Position numbers and translations under genes: made by a program. The notes beneath the pieces were generated by a model. It did no database searches, was not told where the DNA came from, and worked only from the letters and a program-made list of their open reading frames with translations. Shown piece after piece: positions 32,772 to 41,164 of a DNA stretch of 64,000 nucleotides; the first letter of the stretch is position 1; the number at the start of each line of letters is the position of its first letter. Origin of the DNA: Bacteroides faecium (GTDB lineage Bacteria; Bacteroidota; Bacteroidia; Bacteroidales; Bacteroidaceae); NCBI RefSeq assembly GCF_012113595.1, contig NZ_CP050831.1, positions 1,674,001 to 1,738,000 on the forward strand, written 5' to 3'.

Positions 32772-35700
32772 ATGATGAAACAATCTTTTACCAGACTCGG
32801 AGTACTGACTCTATTATCCTTTTTATGTTCCGCATTTCTTCATGCGCAAGTAGTAACAGACGAACGACTGTTCTCTTTTGAAGAACCCCAGATTCCGGGC
32901 TGCATTACGAGTGTCCATTCCCAACTTTCCGTCTCCGATATACATTATAAAGACGGAAAACATTCGATGAAATGGGACTTTGAACCAGGTGGCATATTAG
33001 AACTCAAAAAAGACTTGAAGTTTGAAAAGAAAGATCCGACCGGTAAAGACCTGTATCTTTCAGCTTTTATAGTGTGGGTGTATAATGAAGAACCCCAAAA
33101 TGCAACTATTGAATTTGAATTCTTGAAAGACGGGAAGAAATGTACTTCATTCCCTTTCGGTATCAATTTCAGTGGTTGGCGTGCCGCATGGGTTTGTTAT
33201 GAACGGGATATGCAAGGTACGCCGGAAGAAGGTATGAACGAACTTCGCATTGTTGCTCCAAATTCAAAAGGAAGCCTTTTCATCGACCATTTGATTACTG
33301 CAACTAAAGTAGACTCCCGCCAACAGACTGCCGATTTGCAAGTGCCTTTTGTGAATCCCGGAACAAACAACCATTGGCTGGTTATCTATAAACACTCTCT
33401 TTTGAAGCCGGATATCGAATTGACCCCTGTCAGCGACAAGCAAAAGAAAGAAATGCAACTGTTGGAGAAGCGTTTCCGTGATATGAATTATACAAAAGGC
33501 AAGCTCTCGGACAAAGAAGTGGAGACTATCCGCAAAAAATATGATTTCTATCAGATTACTTATAAAAACGGTCAAGTATCAGGTGTACCTGTTTATATGG
33601 TACGTGCTTCTGAGGCCTATGAACGGATTATACCGGACTGGGATAAGGATATGTTAACCAAACTCGGTATAGAAATGCGTGCTTACTTTGATTTGATGAA
33701 ACGGATTGCTGTTGCGTATAATAATAGTACTGCAAAACCCGAGCTTCAGAAAGAAATGAAGCAAAAATTCCTGGCTATGTATGACCACATAACCGATCAG
33801 GGAGTGGCTTATGGTAGTTGTTGGGGAAATATCCATCATTACGGGTATAGTGTTCGCGGATTGTATCTGGCGTACTTCCTGATGAAAGACGTACTTCGTG
33901 AAGCCGGTAAGTTGCAAGAAGCCGAACGCACATTGCAGTGGTATGCCATTGCGAATGAAGTATATCCTAAACCGGAAGGTAACGGCATTGATATGGACTC
34001 ATTTAACACACAGACCACCGGTCGCATCGCAAGTATCCTGATGATGGAAGATACGCCGGAAAAGTTGCAATACCTGAAGTCTTTTTCCCGATGGATTGAT
34101 TATGGTTGCCGTCCCGCTCCGGGATTGGCAGGCTCATTTAAGATAGATGGCGGTGTTTTCCACCATCGTAATCACTATCCCGCTTATGCCGTCGGTGGTT
34201 TGGACGGGGCGACTAATATGATTTATCTTTTCAGCCGGACAGAATTTGCTATCTCGGAACTGGCGCATGAAACGGTGAGAAATGTATTATTTGCAATGCG
34301 TTTCTACTGTAATAAGCTGAATTTCCCATTGTCAATGTCCGGTCGTCATCCCGATGGAAAGGGGAAATTAGTGCCGATGCACTATGCAATGATGGCTATG
34401 GCAGGAACTTCCGACGGAAGGTTTGGGTTCGATAAAGAGATGGCATCTGCTTATCTGCGTCTTGTTTCAGATACTTCTTCCAAAGAGCAGGAACCGGAAT
34501 ATATGCCAAAAGTATCCAACGCACAGGAACGGAAGGTTGCGAAGCTGCTTGTAGAAAAAGGTTTTCGCCCTGAACCCGAACCGCAGGGGAATCTGGCGCT
34601 TGGCTATGGCTGTGTATCTGTACAGCGCCGTAACAATTGGTCGGCAGTGGCTCGTGGGCATTCCCGTTATCTTTGGGCGTCGGAACATTATTTGGGGCAC
34701 AATCTTTACGGACGTTATCTGGCACATGGCAGCCTGCAAATCCTGACAGCGGCACCGGGGCAGAGCGTTACTCCTGCCACAAGTGGGTGGCAGCAGGAAG
34801 GTTTCGACTGGAACCGTATCCCGGGAGTGACTTCCATCCATCTTCCGCTAGAACAGTTGAAAGCTAAAGTTTTGAATGTAGATACCTTCTCCGGCATGGA
34901 AGAAATGCTCTATTCCGACGAGGCTTTTGCCGGAGGATTGTCACAACGGAAAGAAAATGGCAACTTCGGTATGAAATTACATGAGCATGATAAGTACAAC
35001 GGTTCCCACCGGGCACGCAAATCCTACCATTTCATCGGCGGAATGATTGTTTGCTTGGGCTCGGATATTGAAAATACCAATACGGAATATCCTACTGAAA
35101 CGACCATATTCCAGTTGTCAGTAATTGATAAGGCAGGGCATGATTACTGGAAGAATTATCAAGGTGAGGGCAAGACATGGATCGATCATCTGGGAACCGG
35201 ATATTATGTACCTGTTGCTGCTAAGTTTGAGAAAGCTTTTCCACAATATTCCCGTATGCAGGATACTGGTAAGGAAACGAAAGGAGATTGGGTTTCATTA
35301 GTCGTGAATCATGGAAAAGCTCCAAAAGGTGGAAGTTATGAATATGCCGTTCTACCACAGACGAATGAGGCTGCAATGAAAACATTCGGTAAGAAACCTG
35401 CTTATAAAGTCTTGAAGCAGGATTGTAATGCTCATATTGTACAGTCGCTGACTGATGGCATCTACTCTTATGTACTTTTTGAAACCCCTCAATCGGTACT
35501 TCCCGGTGAATTATTACAGCGCACGGATACTTCTTGCCTGGTGATGATTCGGAAAGAATCTCAGGATAAAATGCTGCTTACCGTGGCCCAACCTGATTTG
35601 GCATTGTATCGTGGAGCGAGTGACGAAGTTTTTGATAAAGATGGAAAACGGATAGAGCGCAGTATTTATTCCCGTCCATGGATTAATAACGAAAGTGGTG

Positions 35701-35846
35701 AAATACCAGTCACTGTTACCTTGAAAGGTAGATGGAATGTGGAAGAAACTCCTTTCTGCAAAGTCCTTTCGTCTGATAAGAAGCAAACGGTACTCCGTTT
35801 TACTTGCAAAGATGGAGCTAGTTTTGAAGTGGAACTACAGAAATAG
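32772..35846 (+). CDS. PL8 chondroitin sulfate ABC-type lyase
   Basis: The 1024-aa protein has a type I signal peptide (ending FLHAQ). It has the three parts of chondroitinase ABC: an N-terminal jelly-roll (about 30-210, INFSGWRAAWVCYERDM), a helical toroid (about 240-600) and C-terminal beta-sandwiches. The Proteus enzyme uses His501, Tyr508, Arg560 and Glu653. The matching residues here are His465 and Tyr472 in HHRNHYPAY, Arg525 in SMSGRHP and a Glu near 638 in WASEHYLGHN. It cleaves chondroitin, dermatan or hyaluronan chains by beta-elimination, leaving unsaturated disaccharides. It is counterpart to BT3324 by recall and lies in the glycosaminoglycan locus together with the SusCD operon. 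Confidence 0.9.
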   Translation: MMKQSFTRLGVLTLLSFLCSAFLHAQVVTDERLFSFEEPQIPGCITSVHSQLSVSDIHYKDGKHSMKWDFEPGGILELKKDLKFEKKDPTGKDLYLSAFIVWVYNEEPQNATIEFEFLKDGKKCTSFPFGINFSGWRAAWVCYERDMQGTPEEGMNELRIVAPNSKGSLFIDHLITATKVDSRQQTADLQVPFVNPGTNNHWLVIYKHSLLKPDIELTPVSDKQKKEMQLLEKRFRDMNYTKGKLSDKEVETIRKKYDFYQITYKNGQVSGVPVYMVRASEAYERIIPDWDKDMLTKLGIEMRAYFDLMKRIAVAYNNSTAKPELQKEMKQKFLAMYDHITDQGVAYGSCWGNIHHYGYSVRGLYLAYFLMKDVLREAGKLQEAERTLQWYAIANEVYPKPEGNGIDMDSFNTQTTGRIASILMMEDTPEKLQYLKSFSRWIDYGCRPAPGLAGSFKIDGGVFHHRNHYPAYAVGGLDGATNMIYLFSRTEFAISELAHETVRNVLFAMRFYCNKLNFPLSMSGRHPDGKGKLVPMHYAMMAMAGTSDGRFGFDKEMASAYLRLVSDTSSKEQEPEYMPKVSNAQERKVAKLLVEKGFRPEPEPQGNLALGYGCVSVQRRNNWSAVARGHSRYLWASEHYLGHNLYGRYLAHGSLQILTAAPGQSVTPATSGWQQEGFDWNRIPGVTSIHLPLEQLKAKVLNVDTFSGMEEMLYSDEAFAGGLSQRKENGNFGMKLHEHDKYNGSHRARKSYHFIGGMIVCLGSDIENTNTEYPTETTIFQLSVIDKAGHDYWKNYQGEGKTWIDHLGTGYYVPVAAKFEKAFPQYSRMQDTGKETKGDWVSLVVNHGKAPKGGSYEYAVLPQTNEAAMKTFGKKPAYKVLKQDCNAHIVQSLTDGIYSYVLFETPQSVLPGELLQRTDTSCLVMIRKESQDKMLLTVAQPDLALYRGASDEVFDKDGKRIERSIYSRPWINNESGEIPVTVTLKGRWNVEETPFCKVLSSDKKQTVLRFTCKDGASFEVELQK

Positions 35847-35892
35847 AGTGAATTTGATAGAAACGAAAAGTGAAGTCCCGGACTAAAAAGTT

Positions 35893-36024
35893 GTTTCAAG
35901 TATTGGCTCTTTTTGTTTCAAGCCATGAAACAAAGTGTTCCACACCGAGAAACGAAGTGTTTCAAGTAGTGAAACGAAGTGTTTCACACCGAGAAACAAA
36001 TAGTTTCAAATGGGGTTGAAACTT
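35893..36024. repeat. Six tandem 22-nt hairpin repeats
   Basis: GTTTCA-type unit starts fall at 35893, 35915, 35937, 35959, 35981 and 36003, exactly 22 nt apart. Most units contain GTTTC...GAAAC and so can form a small hairpin. There are no unique spacers. The 350-base gap 35847-36196 has no gene. Confidence 0.85.
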
Positions 36025-36049
36025 TTAGGAAGGAAGCGGATAAAGTAAA

Positions 36050-36163
36050 GGTGACAATAGAATGTTCTTCTTCATTCTATTGCACCTTATTATCATTATC
36101 TATTGTCACTTTTACTTGTTGATAATGTGCTGTTTAGATGCCAGAAGTGACGAGTGACAATAG
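36050..36163. repeat. Hairpin and three copies of GTGACAATAG
   Basis: GGTGACAATAGAATG (36050-36064) can pair with CATTCTATTGCACC (36073-36086) apart from one bulged A. The 10-mer GTGACAATAG occurs on the + strand at 36051-36060 and 36154-36163, and on the - strand at 36100-36109. Confidence 0.75.
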
Positions 36164-36196
36164 TAATATGCAAAAAACTCTATGTAGAGGTATAGA

Positions 36197-37456
36197 TTAG
36201 AACATAAACATAGCTACTGCTACAATACGGTTATTACAGACGGCATGAGTATCTATTATCTTTCCATCTGTTTTATCCGTTTTGCCATACCATGCCGAGC
36301 TCAGTGTATATTCCAAGCCAAATTTCCAATGAGGTACATTGTAAGTTAGTTCTGCTCCCGCAGTGACGAGTTGGTCGAGGTTTGTTCCCGTACCATATAC
36401 TTGTGCTTTTCCATCCGGGGCATATAATTCATCGCTTGTTCCCAAGTTTTTAGCATAACCGACAAACACGCCCGGCTTCCATTTCTGTCCGTAAACAACG
36501 TTCAGCCAGGAACTGGAAAAACGTATCGGGGTATACTTCTGCTCTCCTGTACGTTCATTGACGGACTTTACTCCAAATCCGCCCAAACCGGAAATCTGTG
36601 TGAGATTAGAGCCCAGCACACTTTTAGCACCGACAAACCAATTCTTATTGGTGTATTTTACGTGTGCTTCATAAGAAAGCGTGGTAATCCGTTCGTCTAC
36701 CTTATATTTCTTATCGTTTTCTCCGATTGATTCTGTGCGGGGCTTCAATGACAGCATCTCAATACCCGCACCGGCCAGTAAACCTCCATTCTTATAATCT
36801 GCTCCGATATAAACTTCGGGAACACAGCCTTTCTTTATGTACTCCTGACTTTTCTTGCTCTTTAGAGGGTTTTCCGGATCAATGCCTTGAGATAAATATT
36901 GCGACTGCCACACCGCTGCTCCTGTCAATTGGAAGTTTTTATGTGTGTAGCGGTAACGAATCTGCGGCGCACGGCTGAACGGTTGGAAAGGTGCCCCTAC
37001 GGAAAGATTAAGAATCTGCGGTGAGACATCTCCGAACAACGGATGCCAGGTTTGACCAAGTAATAAAGCAGATTTGCCCCAATCCAAATTGAGATAAGCA
37101 TGGCGGAGACGGACTACCGAATAAGAAGTACCTGTACCGCGGAAATCCACTTCCACTTTGGCGGACGTCTTGGCAGTTCCTAGTTTAGGACCGGCAACGT
37201 CTACTCCCAGGCGCGAATATAACGTATAGAAATTACTGTTCGGCGTTGAATTCAAGTCATTCCCGTCTTCGTCGCGTACCTTATCTTTGGGATACATATA
37301 AAACAACCCATCCACAGTTTCTTCATTAGCACGACTGTTATAATAAAAGTCTGTACGAATCTGTCCGTAGAATTTGAACTTGAAATCCTTCATCTGTGCA
37401 AAACTGCCCGAAACAGTTATCAGGCAAAGAAATAATAGAATGTATTTTTTCATCAT
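36197..37456 (-). CDS. Outer-membrane porin (DcaP / OprP-like)
   Basis: The product is 419 aa from ATG 37456 (MMKKYILLFLCLITVSGSFAQ). A frame from 37480 would start between the promoter -7 and the transcription start. The mature protein begins DFKFKFYGQIRTDFYYNSR and is a continuous run of amphipathic strands (SYSVVRLRHAYLNLDWGKSALLLGQTW-type loop), ending in IVAVAMFMF with a terminal Phe. This pattern fits trimeric porins of the DcaP/phosphate-selective group. The substrate is unknown. It sits between the PL8 lyase and the SusCD operon, so uptake of small glycosaminoglycan products or sulfate is a possibility, but it has its own promoter. Confidence 0.8.
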   Translation of the reverse strand: MMKKYILLFLCLITVSGSFAQMKDFKFKFYGQIRTDFYYNSRANEETVDGLFYMYPKDKVRDEDGNDLNSTPNSNFYTLYSRLGVDVAGPKLGTAKTSAKVEVDFRGTGTSYSVVRLRHAYLNLDWGKSALLLGQTWHPLFGDVSPQILNLSVGAPFQPFSRAPQIRYRYTHKNFQLTGAAVWQSQYLSQGIDPENPLKSKKSQEYIKKGCVPEVYIGADYKNGGLLAGAGIEMLSLKPRTESIGENDKKYKVDERITTLSYEAHVKYTNKNWFVGAKSVLGSNLTQISGLGGFGVKSVNERTGEQKYTPIRFSSSWLNVVYGQKWKPGVFVGYAKNLGTSDELYAPDGKAQVYGTGTNLDQLVTAGAELTYNVPHWKFGLEYTLSSAWYGKTDKTDGKIIDTHAVCNNRIVAVAMFMF

Positions 37457-37477
37457 GTGCTTGTTTATAAACGGGCG

Positions 37478-37485
37478 CAAAATTA
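37478..37485 (-). promoter_or_regulatory. Porin gene promoter (-7)
   Basis: The - strand reads TAATTTTG, an exact TAnnTTTG match, 21 bp before ATG 37456. This supports the shorter start. Confidence 0.5.
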
Positions 37486-37507
37486 CATAAAATTACGGGT
37501 AATCAGC

Positions 37508-38452
37508 CTATCGTTGATTAAAAAAGGCACTGACAGCCTGATTATATTTGTTCAGACTTGTACTTTTATGAATAGCTTTCAATAGTTTCTTCTCTGCATT
37601 TGGCAATAAATATTCCCAAAAGGTCTTCATCTTGTTTAGAAGCTGTCCGTCTCCACCTTCAAGCTGCTCTGTGTATGCCGTGTATATGCTTTTGTGCATC
37701 GATTGTAGTTTTTGTACCATTTCATCGAAGCCAAGAACACGCCCGTGTCTATGCTCTAATGCCAGTGCCGGATTGGCGAGTAGCCCACGTCCTATCATAA
37801 TCCCGGCTAATGAGGGAAATCTATCCTGAATTTGTTGAATATCTTCCAGATTGTTAATGTCTCCGTTATAAATAATAGGATGTCTGCACGCATCTTGAAA
37901 ATCAGCGAACCCTTTGAGGTCTACTTCACCTTTATATTGCTGTTTTCCTAAACGGGGATGCATCGTGACTTGCCGCAATGGCAAATCATTAATAATAGGA
38001 GCCAGCTTGAGACATTCATCCGGATTTTCCCATCCCAATCTCATTTTTATGGAAAAACTGATTTGCGGATACTTCCGAACCAAGCTGAGCAGTGCTTCCA
38101 CTTCTTCGGGATAAGGCAGGATGCCGGAACCGTTGTGGCGCTTTGCTAAAAGGGGGAAAGGACAGCCCAAGTTTATATCCGCTTCTTCATATCCTTTCTC
38201 GATGAAAAGAGAGAGAATCGTTTCTGCCTTCTCCATTGTCGGAGCTATCAATTGAGGAACTAAATGGGATACATGATTGTTTTCCGGTTCTATGCCCCGG
38301 ACGTCTCTACGGCGGAAATCGCCTTTCTCGATTCGGACGAATGGGGTGTAATAAGTGTCTACACCGCCGAAACAGGCGGCATGTGCATTGCGGTAAAATA
38401 CTTCGGTATAACCTTGTAACGGAGCGAAATGGATAGGCAGAGTTTCTTGCAT
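37508..38452 (-). CDS. tRNA-dihydrouridine synthase
   Basis: The 314-aa cytoplasmic flavoenzyme reduces uridines in the tRNA D-loop using NADPH and FMN. The barrel start FAPLQGYTEVFYRN, the DINLGCPFPLLAKRHNGSG segment with the catalytic Cys, FSIKMRLGW, HPRLGKQQYKG and IIYNGDI, and the FMN-binding GIMIGRGLLANP are all present. The length is normal. The class (DusA, B or C) is not certain. It is a housekeeping gene located inside the glycosaminoglycan locus, with its own promoter and a terminator separating it from the PUL operon. Confidence 0.92.
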   Translation of the reverse strand: MQETLPIHFAPLQGYTEVFYRNAHAACFGGVDTYYTPFVRIEKGDFRRRDVRGIEPENNHVSHLVPQLIAPTMEKAETILSLFIEKGYEEADINLGCPFPLLAKRHNGSGILPYPEEVEALLSLVRKYPQISFSIKMRLGWENPDECLKLAPIINDLPLRQVTMHPRLGKQQYKGEVDLKGFADFQDACRHPIIYNGDINNLEDIQQIQDRFPSLAGIMIGRGLLANPALALEHRHGRVLGFDEMVQKLQSMHKSIYTAYTEQLEGGDGQLLNKMKTFWEYLLPNAEKKLLKAIHKSTSLNKYNQAVSAFFNQR

Positions 38453-38469
38453 GACATTTAATTTTGTTG

Positions 38470-38477
38470 CAAAGATA
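38470..38477 (-). promoter_or_regulatory. dus promoter (-7)
   Basis: The - strand reads TATCTTTG, an exact -7 match, 17 bp before the ATG at 38452, which implies a very short leader. Confidence 0.5.
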
Positions 38478-38480
38478 CGG

Positions 38481-38518
38481 AAAAAGTAAAAGAGAGGAAC
38501 CTCACGGCCCCTCTCTTT
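38481..38518 (-). terminator. Terminator of the SusCD operon
   Basis: A 9-bp perfect stem, AAGAGAGG type (38489-38497 with 38510-38518), is followed on the - strand by TTACTTTTTCC. It lies about 75 bp after the PL29-like gene and before the dus promoter. Confidence 0.75.
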
Positions 38519-38592
38519 CAGGTGTTAAATTGATTAAAGTCTGATTTTCATATACGTTTTATAATGGTTAGAAAAATTGTGTGCGAATAAAT

Positions 38593-41151
38593 TTACTTTA
38601 ATGCATTTAGCCATCCTGGTACGTATCCTAAGCGGTGGCGTAACTGTGCTTCGTATAATGAATAGGGTTCTACGGTACTCCTGTTATTTTCCAAACGTTT
38701 CATTTGGTCTTCATTGAAATTGAGGGATGCCCCGTGGAAACCTACTACAATAGGTGGCATGAATTTCCACCAATAGCCTTTTGTATCCCACCAAGAGAAG
38801 TTGCCTCCGGTATCAATGTCAGCGTCTGTCTGTACTTTGGTGGCGTTGAAGTTCCAAATGGTTAAATTTTCCATGTGGTTAGGCATTTGGGCGGAGTCTC
38901 CCCCTTGACGCCAATGCATGAATCCACCGGAACAGCAGTCTATCAGTGTAGCGCGAGGTTGGGTAGCATGCGATTCAAAACAGGAATCATCTCCCCATCT
39001 TACATTCCAGATTACAGCTCCCATACTCTGCTTAGAGACACCGCAGGCATGATATTGTCCTACATTAGTCTGGTACGTACCCAATGTTCCATCGCCTTCG
39101 CCTTTATTGAGGGTATAGCCGTCACTGTTTTCAATTACTTTCCCGATGAAAATGCGAGAAGATGCTTGTGAACGGATGGCAGAATGACCGCGTTTACCGC
39201 CAATTTTGATGTCGTAGGCTGAGCAGTTGGCTGAATTGGTGATGGACATGGCTTCGCTGACACTCTCGAAGTTGACGCGGCGTATCCATGAGTTTGTCAG
39301 GCGGACAAAGTCAATGGGTTTGAAGCCACCGTCGTGGATAGAGTTTTTATGATGGACAAATTGTTCCACTGCATCTCCTTTGAATGTGAGGTCTTCCACG
39401 CCCACGTTCTCATAGTGAGGGTATTTGTTAATTTTCCAGCCCCATTCCTTGTTGATGGCATGCATGATGGGCTCTTTGAAAGTGACTGAACTGCCACTGA
39501 TTTTTTCTATTTGATGGTATTCATATATTTGTACACCGTTCTTTTTGATATCAAGTACACCTCCATTGTTTACATTGATGTCTGTGTATTTGTACGGAGC
39601 CAGTTCTGCATTGATGACATCGTCATCAGTATTTGCCATTGTAAGGCATATCCAATCATTTGCCTTTAATCCACTAGTGGAAGTTACGGAGACGGTTTTG
39701 CTACCAATCGAAGCATCCATATTGATATCAGTAATGTAACTCAAAGTGCTGTAATGTTTAAATTCCATCATGACAGGAGCGTTCCACATCTGACTTTCAC
39801 TTGCAGAGTTGTTCGCCGCGGTCATCTCAATGATAGTTCTGTCTCTTCCGGCTCCTTTCAGTACAATGTCGCCCATAGTCATATCAATAGTCTTATTTTT
39901 GGAACTTTCATCTTGCAAAATGAAACGACCTTCCGGAAAGTAGATAATAGCTTTGGCATGTTCTTTCAGAAAACGGATGGTACCGTTGTCATCCTCTTTG
40001 TTATAAGTAGTGCCGGCAATATCTGCCAGCACTTTTAAAAAAGCTTCCCGATCGGATTTGTTGTCATTGGGGACTGCTCCATATTTAGGATCGGTTACGT
40101 CATATACTTTATATCCTTGCGCCACTAATGTTTCCACATTGGGGGGAGCTGTTTCTCCCCGCATATATCCTGCGTAGGAGAAATCTAGCAATACATTCTC
40201 GGCATCACCGCTGAGGAACTCTGTCCAAGCGGTGGTTGCATTGGCATCAATTTGGCTATTTAGTAATTTTACCGGCAATTTAACTACTCGGCAATAACCT
40301 TCTTTGGAGAATATTTTGATGTAAATCACGTCTTCATATGCTTCTCCACGAGGATTGGTAGAAGGGGCGGTGACAGTCAATTTTGTTTCTTCCAACTTGA
40401 TTCCCCATGTTTGGTTCTCAATGACGGCAGTTTCTACATTGGCTTGTTGCACAATAAACTCCTGTATCTGTTTCAGGCCGAAAGTGGCTGCCCCTTCAAA
40501 TTGAATGTTCAGATAGAAATCTTGCCCGTAGATGGGTATTGTAACTTCGCTGTTGTCTGCGCGTATAGTAAATGTGATCTCGCCGGTAGCTTCGTTGACT
40601 ACTACGTTACTGAAAACAGAGCTGGCACTTGAGGTGGCTTGTGTTCCATCAGCTATTTGATTGTTTCCTAATTTGCTCCAAGTTGAGCCATTGTCCAGTG
40701 AAATTAGCCAAAAACCATTTGCATCCACTTTCATTTTCGGAGTAATTCCAACAGCACCGGTTTCGGGAATAGCGTTGACCGGTTGATTGTTGAAAAGTAG
40801 TTCTGTAGTTACACCATTGATGGTATACGCCCAGTTTCCTGATGCATTAATGCTGAATAGGGGCATGTCGTTCATATCCGCCTTTCCACTATAAATATTT
40901 ACAGTTTCTCCGTTACTGAGTTCTACGGTGTAATTCCCTAATTCATCTTGATTGTATCCCATAACCAGAATTACTCCTGCTACCATCTGTTGGTAGTTGT
41001 TGATGTCCGTATTCATCTGTTCTATACTTGCTTCCAGATTGGCAACCCGTTCTTTCAGATTGTCAATGTCGGAGCGCAAGTCATCCCGTTCGTCGCACGA
41101 GTAAAGTGCGACGAAAAGAATTGTACATATTGATAGTATTACTTTTTTCAT
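38593..41151 (-). CDS. PL29-like chondroitin/hyaluronan lyase, surface lipoprotein
   Basis: The 852-aa protein has a lipoprotein signal (lipobox ALYSC). Next comes a coiled coil (DDLRSDIDNLKERVANLEASIEQ, broken here for length: residues of about 22-48), then a DUF4988-type beta region to about 200. A Pectate_lyase_3-like right-handed beta-helix starts near residue 330 (YDVTDPKYGAVPNDN) and ends in a DUF4955-like tail. The gene has the same position and architecture as BT3328, the founding PL29 lyase by my recall, which cleaves glycosaminoglycans at the cell surface. It is last in the operon, 13 bp after the neighbouring lipoprotein gene. The catalytic residues are not assigned here. Confidence 0.78.
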   Translation of the reverse strand: MKKVILSICTILFVALYSCDERDDLRSDIDNLKERVANLEASIEQMNTDINNYQQMVAGVILVMGYNQDELGNYTVELSNGETVNIYSGKADMNDMPLFSINASGNWAYTINGVTTELLFNNQPVNAIPETGAVGITPKMKVDANGFWLISLDNGSTWSKLGNNQIADGTQATSSASSVFSNVVVNEATGEITFTIRADNSEVTIPIYGQDFYLNIQFEGAATFGLKQIQEFIVQQANVETAVIENQTWGIKLEETKLTVTAPSTNPRGEAYEDVIYIKIFSKEGYCRVVKLPVKLLNSQIDANATTAWTEFLSGDAENVLLDFSYAGYMRGETAPPNVETLVAQGYKVYDVTDPKYGAVPNDNKSDREAFLKVLADIAGTTYNKEDDNGTIRFLKEHAKAIIYFPEGRFILQDESSKNKTIDMTMGDIVLKGAGRDRTIIEMTAANNSASESQMWNAPVMMEFKHYSTLSYITDINMDASIGSKTVSVTSTSGLKANDWICLTMANTDDDVINAELAPYKYTDINVNNGGVLDIKKNGVQIYEYHQIEKISGSSVTFKEPIMHAINKEWGWKINKYPHYENVGVEDLTFKGDAVEQFVHHKNSIHDGGFKPIDFVRLTNSWIRRVNFESVSEAMSITNSANCSAYDIKIGGKRGHSAIRSQASSRIFIGKVIENSDGYTLNKGEGDGTLGTYQTNVGQYHACGVSKQSMGAVIWNVRWGDDSCFESHATQPRATLIDCCSGGFMHWRQGGDSAQMPNHMENLTIWNFNATKVQTDADIDTGGNFSWWDTKGYWWKFMPPIVVGFHGASLNFNEDQMKRLENNRSTVEPYSLYEAQLRHRLGYVPGWLNALK

Positions 41152-41164
41152 ATATCAGTAGGTA

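Noticed and set aside
32772..35846. Heparinase II/III family assignment for the large lyase
   Set aside because: The HHRNHYPAY and SMSGRHP motifs and the N-terminal jelly-roll fit chondroitinase ABC (PL8) rather than heparinases.
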